Assembly: GCA_036554285.1 (NCBI GenBank)
Contig: DATBNO010000109.1
Location: 8,001 to 72,000 of the forward strand
Direction: 5' to 3'
DNA from: JADGGM01 sp025449955
Lineage (GTDB): Bacteria; Gemmatimonadota; Gemmatimonadetes; Gemmatimonadales; Gemmatimonadaceae
Length of the DNA: 64,000 nt
A program made the translations under genes and the position numbers. The notes beneath the pieces were generated by a model. That model did no database searches and had not been told where the DNA came from. It saw only the letters and a list, made by a program, of their open reading frames with translations. Shown one piece after another: positions 27,835 to 35,587 of the stretch. Within the stretch, counting starts at the first letter, position 1, and each line of letters begins with the position of its first letter.

Positions 27835-28784
27835 AGCGACGTGACGAAGTAATCGTTGGTGTGTTCGTGACCGTGGCGGTCGTGATCGGCGTCGTCGGGA
27901 CGCTCTGGCTCGCGCGCCGCGGATTCAGCAAGTCGTATCCCATGTACGCCCAGTTCGAGTGGGGCAACAACCTGAAGACGGGTCAGCCCGTGGAGCTGGC
28001 GGGCGTGCAAATCGGCTCGGTCGATCAGGTGACGCTGAATCCGGCCGGGTATCTGGACGTGACGATGGAGATCGACAAGCAGTGGAAGATCCCCGAGGGC
28101 ACGTCGGCGACGGTGCAGAACGAGGGATTCTTCGGCGACAAGTCGATCGCGCTGCACCCATGCCGGCGTCCGCAGGCGACGGTGGGAGCCGAAGGCGCGG
28201 CGCCGATCCCGGCGGCCAAGGATTCGACGCCGGTGTGTCGGCCTAACGCATTCCTGCCACAGGGCGACACGATTCCGACGGGGAAGCCGGCGCCGAGCAT
28301 GGACGAGCTACTCGGCCGCGTGGATTCGATGAGCACACAGATGTCGCTCATCGTGCACGCCTTGCAGGTGGAGTTGGTGCAGAAGAACGGCGTGCAGGAC
28401 ATCCACCAGACGATTCAGTCGACGAACGCACTGTTGGTCGAGCTGCACAAGGTGGCGGCGCAACAATCGGAGGCGTTGTCGATGACGTTGGCGTCGATCC
28501 GGCGCAGCGCGGCGGCGTTGGACAGCGCGGCGCTCGACACGACGGTGCACAACGTGGCGGCGACGACGCGCAATCTGCAGGCGATGACGGCGGATCTGCA
28601 ACGGACGTCGTCGCGGCTGGATTCGGTGATCACACAGGTCCAGCACGGGGACGGCACGGTGAGCAAGTTCTTGAACGATCCGGGCGTGTACAATCAGCTG
28701 CGGACGTTGTTGGCGCGAATGGATTCGTTGACGGCGGACGTGAAGGCGAATCCGAAGAAGTATTTCAACGTGAAGGTGTTCTAG
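27831..28784 (+). CDS. mlaD: MlaD-type MCE domain protein
   Basis: A 317-residue membrane-anchored MCE protein: a single N-terminal helix (residues 9-28, VGVFVTVAVVIGVVGTLWLA) followed by the MCE beta-barrel domain (~35-130, GNNLKTGQPVELAGVQIGSVDQVTLN) that forms hexameric lipid channels with MlaE. The C-terminal half (170-290) is an extended coiled-coil-like helix rich in Gln/Ser/Leu, as in tunnel-forming MCE proteins. It ends HGDGTVSKFLNDPGVYNQLRTLLARMDSL, a common MCE tail. ATGA overlap with mlaE. Confidence 0.92.
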   Translation: MKRRDEVIVGVFVTVAVVIGVVGTLWLARRGFSKSYPMYAQFEWGNNLKTGQPVELAGVQIGSVDQVTLNPAGYLDVTMEIDKQWKIPEGTSATVQNEGFFGDKSIALHPCRRPQATVGAEGAAPIPAAKDSTPVCRPNAFLPQGDTIPTGKPAPSMDELLGRVDSMSTQMSLIVHALQVELVQKNGVQDIHQTIQSTNALLVELHKVAAQQSEALSMTLASIRRSAAALDSAALDTTVHNVAATTRNLQAMTADLQRTSSRLDSVITQVQHGDGTVSKFLNDPGVYNQLRTLLARMDSLTADVKANPKKYFNVKVF

Positions 28785-28830
28785 AAAACGGGGAAGCGCG
28801 CGCTGGGGGAGGCGCTGCGCTGGGGGAAGC

Positions 28831-28846
28831 GGCGGCTCGCGCCGCC
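28831..28846. terminator. Short GC hairpin between convergent mlaD and FMN reductase genes
   Basis: GGCGGC (28831-28836), loop TCGC, GCCGCC (28841-28846). The gap of about 108 bases also holds a direct repeat of CGCTGGGGGA (about 28800 and 28818). Its position suits a bidirectional terminator, but there is no U-tract. Confidence 0.35.
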
Positions 28847-28892
28847 CTCGGAAACGGAGAACGGCGGAGCGTGGGAAGTGAGGCGTGGGCCG

Positions 28893-29459
28893 TTAGGCCG
28901 TCGAAAGGCGGCGGGCGTAGTCGGCGAGGCGGATCAGCAGGCGTTGGACGAAGCCGCGGGTCGTGGCGTCCGTTAGGCGGAGGTTGGCATCGAACTTGGT
29001 CGCGGCGGCGCCGACGAGCACCTCGGGACCGGGTAGCACGTACGACTGCGTGAACACGAACGACTGACGGAGCGCCAGTTGTGCGCGCGTCGTGCCCGAC
29101 GTGCCCGTGGTGGCGCCCATCAGCGCGATGGGTTTGCGGTGCAACGACGAGTCCGACGGAGGGCGAGACGCCCAGTCGATGGCATTCTTGAGCGCGGCCG
29201 TCGGCCCGAAATTGTACTCGGGACTCGCGATGAGGAGTCCATCGGCCGCACGAACGGCGTTGCGCCACGCGACCGCCTGCGGTGGGCCACCGTTCGTATC
29301 GATGTCGGGATTGTAGAGCGGCAGGTCGCCGATCCCGACGTATTCCTCGATCACCATGTCAGGCGGCGCGAGCTCGATCGCGGCGTGGAGCAACGCGCGA
29401 TTGTAGGACTTGGCGCGCAGGCTGCCGGACACGCCGAGGATGCGAAGTGGTGTCGTCAT
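28893..29459 (-). CDS. NADPH-dependent FMN reductase (flavodoxin-like)
   Basis: A 188-residue flavodoxin-fold oxidoreductase. GVSGSLRAKSYNRALL (residues 9-24) is the FMN-phosphate loop, and SPEYNFGPTAALKNAIDWASR is the NADPH-dependent FMN reductase signature around the isoalloxazine. Such enzymes reduce FMN, quinones or chromate. I chose the ATG at 29459 (MTTPLRILGVSGS); a longer frame to 29570 overlaps the neighbouring permease tail. The stop TAA is within CGTTAGGC (28891-28898) read in reverse, and a second copy lies at 28971. Confidence 0.92.
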   Translation of the reverse strand: MTTPLRILGVSGSLRAKSYNRALLHAAIELAPPDMVIEEYVGIGDLPLYNPDIDTNGGPPQAVAWRNAVRAADGLLIASPEYNFGPTAALKNAIDWASRPPSDSSLHRKPIALMGATTGTSGTTRAQLALRQSFVFTQSYVLPGPEVLVGAAATKFDANLRLTDATTRGFVQRLLIRLADYARRLSTA

Positions 29460-29493
29460 AGTCGCACGATCGTTCGAATGCGTCGACGAGAAT

Positions 29494-31038
29494 CTACACG
29501 GAATCCATGCCGGCGGCTGACGCGGCGCGTTTGGCACGGCGGCGCGCGGCCACACTGTAAAGCGCCGCACCGATCGCGTTCGCCACGCCGATCGTGAGCA
29601 CGATCCGCACCCCGAACGCCCACCGACTCACCACGCCCACGATCGGGACCACCGACAGCACGATGTAGAGCAGCGTCATGAGAAAGCCCGACACCGCGGC
29701 GACCACGAGCAGGCGCGGCGGGCGGCTGCCTAACCGGCGAGCGGCCAGTACCGGCAGCGCGAACATCGCGAGATACGTGAGCGCGTACAGCACACCCGAC
29801 GCGGTGTCGAGCATCTGAAACGCCTCCTGGAGCCCGACGCCCGTGATGCCGAACAGTAGAATCGCGAACGTGATCGCGGCCACGAATGCGATCGAATTGA
29901 CGGGCGTCCGCCACCGCGGGTGCAGCGTGGTGAACCACGAGGGCAAGAGACCGTCCCAACCCGCGACCATGGGCAGCCGCGTATTGCCGGTGAAGAGCAG
30001 ATTCGCGTTGGCAACGGCGCGCACGAACAGCAGCATCACCAGGAACGGCGCGACGGCGCCGAGCACTCCGGACGATCCGTACGCGAGGCGAAGGGCTTGC
30101 GGAATCGGCGCGACGAGATCGATGCCGGTGCCCTGCACCAGCGAAAACACCGCGCTCGTGCCGAGGATGAACATCACGGCGATGATGGGCGTGGCCACGA
30201 AGACGGACCGCGAGATGCTGCGACTTGGATCGCGCGATTCGCCGGCCATGATCGCCACCCACTCGAATCCGCTCAGCGCACCCATGCCTAACTTGCCCAA
30301 TACGTTGGCGCTGAAGAGCGAGATGGTGGGAACGCCGCCGCCGAGCGGATGGTAGGTCACGTGCACGCCGCGCGCGGCAGCGACGAGCGGCGCCACGATC
30401 AGCGCGGCGAACGCGAGCAGTTGGGCGAGACCGCCGAAATTGTGGACCCATTTGCCAATGCGCAGGCCGAAAATCGCCACCGTGACCATCAAGGCGATGA
30501 GCGCCACGCCGACGAGCAACTGGAATCGTTCCGTCCCTGCCAGTGCCGCCGCGCGCGGGCCGACGGCATACGCGAGCGTGCTCGATACCGCGAGACTGGT
30601 CGCGGCGAGCAACACCAGGGTGTAGACCCAGAGATTCCACGCCGTGAGAAATCCCCAGAACTCACCGAACCCGACTTTGGTCCATTGATACAGTCCGCCC
30701 TCGAGGGGCAGGCGCCGGGTGAGGTAGATCACCACCGCCGCCTGCGGCAAATAGAACAAGACGATGGCGAGGAGCCAAAACGCGCTTTGCGATTCGCCTA
30801 ACCGCGCGGCGACGCCGACCCACGAGGAGCCGACGACGTAGAGAAGCTGCGTGAGGACGAGGTCGCGGAGCGCGAGCGGCCGCTTGAGCGCGGCACTCTG
30901 CTCCTCGACCTTGGCGAGAGATTGGCTCAGACGCGAAACGGCGGGCAGAGCCCGCCGATGGAAGCGGCAGTCGTCGGGACCGCCTGGAAACCGCCAGCAA
31001 CCGTACGGTCGCGTGGACGGCCCGCGTCGCGAAGACAC
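29494..31038 (-). CDS. APC superfamily amino acid permease
   Basis: A polytopic inner-membrane permease, 514 residues from the ATG at 31038. The first ~50 residues are unlike the family, and the true N-terminus probably lies near SAALKRPLALRDLVLTQ, for which no ATG/GTG is obvious. TM1 starts at LRDLVLTQLLYVVGSSWVG. The GESRDPSRSISRSVFVATPI segment after TM6 is the typical APC substrate-gate loop. Twelve or more helices are visible. Solute unknown. It lies immediately downstream of a TonB-receptor remnant. Confidence 0.85.
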   Translation of the reverse strand: MSSRRGPSTRPYGCWRFPGGPDDCRFHRRALPAVSRLSQSLAKVEEQSAALKRPLALRDLVLTQLLYVVGSSWVGVAARLGESQSAFWLLAIVLFYLPQAAVVIYLTRRLPLEGGLYQWTKVGFGEFWGFLTAWNLWVYTLVLLAATSLAVSSTLAYAVGPRAAALAGTERFQLLVGVALIALMVTVAIFGLRIGKWVHNFGGLAQLLAFAALIVAPLVAAARGVHVTYHPLGGGVPTISLFSANVLGKLGMGALSGFEWVAIMAGESRDPSRSISRSVFVATPIIAVMFILGTSAVFSLVQGTGIDLVAPIPQALRLAYGSSGVLGAVAPFLVMLLFVRAVANANLLFTGNTRLPMVAGWDGLLPSWFTTLHPRWRTPVNSIAFVAAITFAILLFGITGVGLQEAFQMLDTASGVLYALTYLAMFALPVLAARRLGSRPPRLLVVAAVSGFLMTLLYIVLSVVPIVGVVSRWAFGVRIVLTIGVANAIGAALYSVAARRRAKRAASAAGMDSV

Positions 31039-31056
31039 GGGCCTCCCATCACGCCG

Positions 31057-31531
31057 TTAGAAACTCAACCGCGCCGACAGCTGCAACTGATAGTAGTTCG
31101 TCGGGTTGTTCGAGATCAAGAATTTCTGGAATGCCGGATTGAAGGTAAAGGTCGGCTGGCCGGTCACCGGGCCCGTACCGGTGTGCGAGGACACGTTCAT
31201 GAGGTTCTGGCAGGGATTCCGCCAGGTGTCGCGGACGAGGATCTGTCCGCGCGCATCGTGCAAGCAGAGCGTGCTCTTGATGAAGTTCTCGAACGCGGCC
31301 GCCTGCGTGGCCGGGAGACTCGGCGGTTTGCCGCCGCTCTGCGTGATGTGGCGAACTCGATCTACGACGCGTCGAATACACTCGTCGGATATAGATGAGG
31401 TCGTTGCCGGCGATGCCACACGCATTCAAGTCGCCGCGGCCGCCGCTGCCCGCGTAGACGTCGTCGTACGGGCCGCCCGACTGTCCGATGTACTGCAGCG
31501 AGAGATCGGTACGCCACGTCTTCCACGGCAT
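31057..31531 (-). pseudogene. Broken C-terminal remnant of a TonB-dependent outer-membrane receptor
   Basis: Two overlapping frames together look like the last ~160 residues of a carboxypeptidase-regulatory-type TonB receptor. The upstream frame gives WKTWRTDLSLQYIGQSGGPYDD..GRGDLNACGIAGNDLIYI (barrel strands with the usual G-D-LNxDGxxGNDLIYI turn). After a frame change near 31340-31385 the second frame gives ITQSGGKPPSLPATQAAAFENFIKSTLCL and ends YYQLQLSARLSF, the C-terminal aromatic signature of outer-membrane barrels. The plug domain, TonB box and ~80 percent of the barrel are missing, because the neighbouring permease gene begins just upstream. It is a decayed gene, not a functional ORF. 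Confidence 0.7.
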
Positions 31532-31596
31532 CTGAACTTGGTGCGCGTCCGACGAACGCGTCAAGCAAGCCGCTGTGAGCGTTTACAACGCGTCGG

Positions 31597-32949
31597 TCAC
31601 GGTTCCACCGGCGCGCGCGTGACGCTGCCGCGGCGTCCAACGGTGGCGTAGTAGACGGGTATTCCGAGCGCGATACCACCCAGCACGGCGACCGTCGCCC
31701 AACGACTGGCCGGCGCGGCCACGGAGTTCACGAGCAGGTACACCGTCGCCAGAATGAACAGCGCGGGAACGACCGGGTAGCCGGGCACGCGGAACGGCGG
31801 ATCGTACGAGGGGCGGCGACGCATGACGAATACCGCGCCCACGCCTAACGCCAGGAACGGCACGATGGCGATCACGAACGCGTCGGCCAATTGCTGGAAA
31901 TCGCGGACGAGCACGAAGATGATGCCAAGCATCGCACACAGCGCGATGGATACGTAAGGCGTGCCGAAGCGCGGGTGCACGCTCGCCACCTTGCGCACGA
32001 AGAGGCCGTCGTCGGCCATCGCGAAAAAGATACGCGGCGCGGTGAGGATCGAACCGTTGAGCGTGCCGAACGCCGACAGCATCACCGTAACTGCGACGAA
32101 CACGACGCCGACCGGACCGACGACGCGCTCCGCCACGTCGGCGGCGACGAGGGGCGAGCTCGCGATCTGGTCGACGGGTAGTACGGCGAGATACGCGAGG
32201 TTCGCCAGCGCGTAGATGAAAATCACGGCGAGCGTCCCAATGATGATGCCGCGCGGCAAGTTGCGTCGCGGATTGTCGACTTCGCCGGCGACGAACGTCA
32301 CGTCCTCCCAACCGTCGTACGCCCACAGAATGGACACGAGCGCGAGGCCGAACGCGGAGACGCTGATGCTGCCCGGCGGGAAAGCGGGCGAGAAATGACC
32401 GCCGGTATGCGGAAGCCCGAGCGCCAGCGCGAGCAGCACGATGAACAACAGGCCGCCGTACTTGGCGACCGTCGTCACGTTCTGCACCAACGAACCCCAC
32501 TTGAGACCCACGTAGTTGAAGGTTGCCGTGAGCGCGATGGCGACCGCGGCGATGTAGTGGACGTAGGCGTCGTATGGCGCCACGGCCGGGTTGTGGCCGA
32601 GCACGCGCAGCAAATACTCGGCGAATGTGGTAGAGATGGCGCCGAGCGCGGCCGCGCGGATGATCGCCAGCTCCGCCCAACCGAAGAGGAAGGCAGGTAG
32701 ACGGCCCCACGCCTCTCGAAGAAACACGTAAATGCCGCCCGTGTCGGGCATCGCTCCGGCGATCTCCGCCAACGTGAGTGCGCCACAGAGCGCGAGGCAG
32801 CCACCGGTCACCCAGACCAGAATGAGAGGCAACGGTCCCGGGAGTTTCTGCGCGATGCCGGCCGGCGAGCGAAAGATTCCCGACCCGATCGTGGAGCCCA
32901 CGAGGACGGCGACGGTGCTGAGCAAACCGAGCTGGCGGCGCAGAGGCAT
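31597..32949 (-). CDS. APC superfamily amino acid permease
   Basis: A 450-residue transporter starting PLRRQLGLLSTVAVLVGSTIGSGIFRSP, the classic TM1 with the unwound GSGIF substrate-binding segment. It carries MPDTGGIYVFLREAWG (TM3 region), WAYDGWEDVTFVAGEVDNPRRNLPRGI (TM6-7 loop) and PRIFFAMADDGLF. It resembles LAT/basic amino acid antiporters. I chose the ATG at 32949 rather than 33060 because upstream sequence is the low-complexity promoter region containing a G-quadruplex motif. It is divergent from the ctaA-ctaB unit. Confidence 0.92.
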   Translation of the reverse strand: MPLRRQLGLLSTVAVLVGSTIGSGIFRSPAGIAQKLPGPLPLILVWVTGGCLALCGALTLAEIAGAMPDTGGIYVFLREAWGRLPAFLFGWAELAIIRAAALGAISTTFAEYLLRVLGHNPAVAPYDAYVHYIAAVAIALTATFNYVGLKWGSLVQNVTTVAKYGGLLFIVLLALALGLPHTGGHFSPAFPPGSISVSAFGLALVSILWAYDGWEDVTFVAGEVDNPRRNLPRGIIIGTLAVIFIYALANLAYLAVLPVDQIASSPLVAADVAERVVGPVGVVFVAVTVMLSAFGTLNGSILTAPRIFFAMADDGLFVRKVASVHPRFGTPYVSIALCAMLGIIFVLVRDFQQLADAFVIAIVPFLALGVGAVFVMRRRPSYDPPFRVPGYPVVPALFILATVYLLVNSVAAPASRWATVAVLGGIALGIPVYYATVGRRGSVTRAPVEP

Positions 32950-32986
32950 GAATGAATAAAGGGAAGAGGGAAGCGTCCGCTGGCGC

Positions 32987-33011
32987 GGGCTTGGGGAAAC
33001 GGGGAACGGGG
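32987..33011 (+). other. G-quadruplex-forming motif in the divergent promoter region
   Basis: Four G-runs of 3, 4, 4 and 4 bases (32987-32989, 32993-32996, 33001-33004, 33008-33011) are separated by loops CTT, AAAC and AAC, which fits the canonical quadruplex pattern. It lies on the plus strand, 38 bases upstream of the APC permease start and about 100 bases before the small CoxII-like gene that leads the ctaA-ctaB unit. Confidence 0.6.
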
Positions 33012-33116
33012 AACCGCCAATGCGGACGTAGGGGCGTGGTGATGGGCGTGAATCGTTCAACTACGCGCGCACATGGTCCGCGGGTTGCTTCCGCACTTCG
33101 CTACGGCGATTTTACG

Positions 33117-33410
33117 GTGTTTCGACTCCAAAAAACAATCCCGTTGCGTCTCAACTTATTCTGGCTTGCCGTCGTGTGCTGCGTGGTCGCGCAGATCGAG
33201 ATCGTGCGCTCCGCGTTCAAGGCGCCTGCGGCGAGTGATGGAACCGTGCCCGCGCCCTCGCGCTGGACCGAGGTTTTGTGGACGGTCGTGCCGGCGATCG
33301 GCCTGGCGCTGGTTCTCGCGTTCACGTGGCGCGCCATTCACGCGCGACAGCAAGCCGATGCGATGCGGCCCGCGACATCGAGCGCGGTGATCGTCGAGCA
33401 GCCATCGTGA
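33117..33410 (+). CDS. Small membrane protein resembling the transmembrane hairpin of cytochrome oxidase subunit II
   Basis: About 97 residues from a GTG at 33117 (an ATG at 33042 is possible). There are two transmembrane helices: LFWLAVVCCVVAQIEIVRSAF and WTEVLWTVVPAIGLALVLAFTW. The second contains E-x-x-WTxxPA, the signature of TM2 in CoxII, but the copper-binding cupredoxin domain is absent. Its stop is 10 bases before ctaA. The context (heme A/O synthesis) suggests an oxidase-assembly or oxidase-associated role, which is inference only. Confidence 0.6.
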   Translation: MFRLQKTIPLRLNLFWLAVVCCVVAQIEIVRSAFKAPAASDGTVPAPSRWTEVLWTVVPAIGLALVLAFTWRAIHARQQADAMRPATSSAVIVEQPS

Positions 33411-33420
33411 GGCCCATCCG

Positions 33421-34413
33421 ATGAAGGCGCTCAGACGTCTGTCGTACGTGGCGCTGGTTGTTGCCGTCACGCAAATCGTGTTCGGCGCCATCGTTCGCAT
33501 CAGCGGGTCGGGAATGGGATGCGGCAATCACTGGCCCAAGTGCTATGGGCGTTGGTTCCCGCCGCTCGACCAACCCAATCTGGTCATCGAGTGGACGCAC
33601 CGGATGATCGCCGCCGCCCTGTTCGTGGCGCTGGCGACGCTGGTCGCCGCGGCGTATGTGAACCGCCGCGAGCCGATGGTGGGCGGACGCGGCGGCGTGT
33701 TGCGCGCGGCGCTGCTCGCCCTCGCGATGTGGCCGGCGCAGGCGCTCCTCGGCGCGATCACGGTGTGGTTAGGCAATGTGTGGTACGCGACCGCCGCGCA
33801 TTGGCTCCTCGCGGCAACGTTGTTGGCGGCGCTGGCGGCGGCGGTGATGCGGGCCGGTGGGTTAGGCGGCGCGTGCGCGCGCCGCGAGCGGACCTCGGCG
33901 CGGACGGCGCGCGGCGCCATCGCGGGCGCCGGGATTGCGTTGGTCACGATCTGCCTGGGCGGCGTGACCGCCACGTTTCCGGGCGCCAACGTGGCCTGCT
34001 CGGCGTTTCCGCTCTGCGGCGTGGGGCTCGCGTCGGCCGTGGTGCCCGATGGACGCGTCATCCAGATGACGCACCGCGTGCTCGCGCTGCTGCTCACGCT
34101 GCACGTGTTCGGATTGCTGTGGGGCGTGTGGCGACGGCGCGAAGGCGTGGTGGTGCTGCGCGCAGTGGCGATTGCCGCGGCGCTCGTGGTTGCACAGATC
34201 GGCATTGCCGCCTCGATGATTGCGCTCGAGTTGCCGCCGGTCCTGCGGTCGCTGCATCAGGGCACGGGCGCGCTCATCTGGCTCACGCTGTTCTCCGCCG
34301 CCTACCTGGCGCGGATGGCATCGCGCGCCACAAACGAGGCGGCCGCGCGCGCGACGGCAGGCGACGCACCGGCGGCACGCGCGCTGTCGCCGGCTCCGGG
34401 AGCAGTGCGATGA
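33421..34413 (+). CDS. ctaA: Heme A synthase (CtaA/COX15)
   Basis: A 330-residue eight-helix protein that oxidises the C8 methyl of heme O to give heme A for aa3-type oxidases. It shows FGAIVRISGSGMGCGNHWPKC, with the extracytoplasmic Cys34/Cys41 pair, the heme-ligand helices EWTHRMIAA and QMTHRVLALLLTLH, AHWLLAA, and LHQGTGALIWLT. The second Cys pair (ACSAFPLC) is also present, as in the Cys-rich type. Its stop overlaps the ctaB ATG (ATGA). Confidence 0.95.
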   Translation: MKALRRLSYVALVVAVTQIVFGAIVRISGSGMGCGNHWPKCYGRWFPPLDQPNLVIEWTHRMIAAALFVALATLVAAAYVNRREPMVGGRGGVLRAALLALAMWPAQALLGAITVWLGNVWYATAAHWLLAATLLAALAAAVMRAGGLGGACARRERTSARTARGAIAGAGIALVTICLGGVTATFPGANVACSAFPLCGVGLASAVVPDGRVIQMTHRVLALLLTLHVFGLLWGVWRRREGVVVLRAVAIAAALVVAQIGIAASMIALELPPVLRSLHQGTGALIWLTLFSAAYLARMASRATNEAAARATAGDAPAARALSPAPGAVR

Positions 34414-35303
34414 CGGGCGCGGTGGTGGCCAAGGAGGGGACGACGTCCCTGGCGCACGACCTGGTGATGCTCACCAAGCCGCGCATCATCTCGCTCCTCC
34501 TGGTGACGACGATCGCCCCGATGTACGTGGCCGGATCGCCGAGCCTGCTGCTCGTGGCGGCGGTTGCGTTAGGCGGATACTTGATGGCCGGCGGCGCGAA
34601 CGCGGTCAACATGTACCTCGACCGCGACATCGACGACCGCATGGCGCGCACGCGGCTGCGTCCCCTGCCCAGCGGGCGCATGGACCCGCGCGCCGTGTTG
34701 GCCTACGGACTGGCGTTGGCCACGGCGGCCACCGCGCTGTTCGCCTTCACGGTGAACGTGTTGAGTGCCGCGCTCGCGCTGGCTGGGTTCTACTTCTACG
34801 TGTTCGTCTACACGCGGTGGCTCAAGCGTCGCACGCCGCAGAACATCGTGATCGGCGGCGCGGCGGGCGCCTTCCCTCCTCTGGTGGGTTGGGCGGCCGT
34901 CACCGGACGCGTGGATCTCGTCGCCGTGTATCTGTTCCTCATTGTGTTCTATTGGACGCCGCCGCATTTCTGGGCGTTGGCGCTTCTCAAGCAGCACGAC
35001 TACGGGCGCGCCGGCGTGCCGATGGCGCCGCTTGTGTGGGGCGAGCGCGAGACCATGCGGCAGATGTTCTGGTACACGCTCATTCTCCTCCCGATCACGC
35101 TGCTGCCGGCGGCGTTCGGCGCATTCGGGATCATCTACGCCGTGTCGGCCAGTGCGTTAGGCGCGCTCCTGCTCGCGGGCGTGGTGCGCGTGATGCGCGC
35201 CAAGCCCTGGGCGAAGGCGGCATGGAGCGTCTACAAGTATTCGCTGCTGTATCTCGCGCTGCTGTTCGTCGCGATGGCGGTGGATCGCGCCGTGGCGCGG
35301 TGA
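34410..35303 (+). CDS. ctaB: Protoheme IX farnesyltransferase (heme O synthase)
   Basis: A 297-residue UbiA-type prenyltransferase that attaches a farnesyl group to heme B. KPRIISLLLVTTIAPMYVAG begins TM1. The Asp-rich motif NMYLDRDIDDRMARTRLRPLP binds Mg-diphosphate, and YTRWLKRRTPQNIVIGGAAGAFPPLVGWAAVTG is the CtaB-specific loop. PPHFWALALLKQHDYGRAGVPM completes the second motif. The start overlaps the ctaA stop by ATGA; longer frames upstream only read through ctaA. Confidence 0.95.
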   Translation: MTGAVVAKEGTTSLAHDLVMLTKPRIISLLLVTTIAPMYVAGSPSLLLVAAVALGGYLMAGGANAVNMYLDRDIDDRMARTRLRPLPSGRMDPRAVLAYGLALATAATALFAFTVNVLSAALALAGFYFYVFVYTRWLKRRTPQNIVIGGAAGAFPPLVGWAAVTGRVDLVAVYLFLIVFYWTPPHFWALALLKQHDYGRAGVPMAPLVWGERETMRQMFWYTLILLPITLLPAAFGAFGIIYAVSASALGALLLAGVVRVMRAKPWAKAAWSVYKYSLLYLALLFVAMAVDRAVAR

Positions 35304-35587
35304 TGGCCGGCACTGAACTCCCCGATGCGCCCGGTCCCGACGAACTCGGTGTCCTCGTGGCCGCGGGCGACGGCGAGTCGGAGCGTCTGGTGATGCTCGG
35401 CAAGCCGGTGCGGGGTCGCGTCCACCTCCGCGAGTGGTCGGCGCACAATTGGTCCGGGCCGCCCGAGGAACGCGACGCGCCCGTGGCCGACGTGCTGGCG
35501 CTGTTTCAGCGCGCCTACGACGCCCGGCGCCGGATGAGCGCGGGACTGGCGCAGATCCGCGCATGGCTCGACGGCCGTCCGGTTTGA
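35303..35587 (+). CDS. Small hypothetical protein in the ctaA-ctaB operon
   Basis: A 94-residue acidic protein (many Asp/Glu/Gly at the start, GDGESERLVMLGKPVRGRVHLREWSAHNW). It has no membrane segment, signal peptide or motif that I recognise. Its ATG shares a base with the ctaB stop (TGATG) and its TGA overlaps the TTG start of the ABC exporter, so it is translationally coupled on both sides and codon use fits its neighbours. I consider it a real gene of unknown function. Confidence 0.65.
   Translation: MAGTELPDAPGPDELGVLVAAGDGESERLVMLGKPVRGRVHLREWSAHNWSGPPEERDAPVADVLALFQRAYDARRRMSAGLAQIRAWLDGRPV

Noticed and set aside
28785..28892. G-quadruplex in the mlaD downstream gap
   Set aside because: G-runs are present but loops of 11-12 bases exceed the canonical limit.
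31057..31425. The 122-codon ORF as an intact small secreted gene
   Set aside because: It has no signal peptide, and its sequence continues a TonB-receptor barrel from another frame, so it is better read as a remnant.
32952..33116. N-terminal extension of the CoxII-like protein from ATG 32952
   Set aside because: It would translate the G-quadruplex tract into low-complexity Gly/Arg sequence ahead of the first helix; a later start is more likely.
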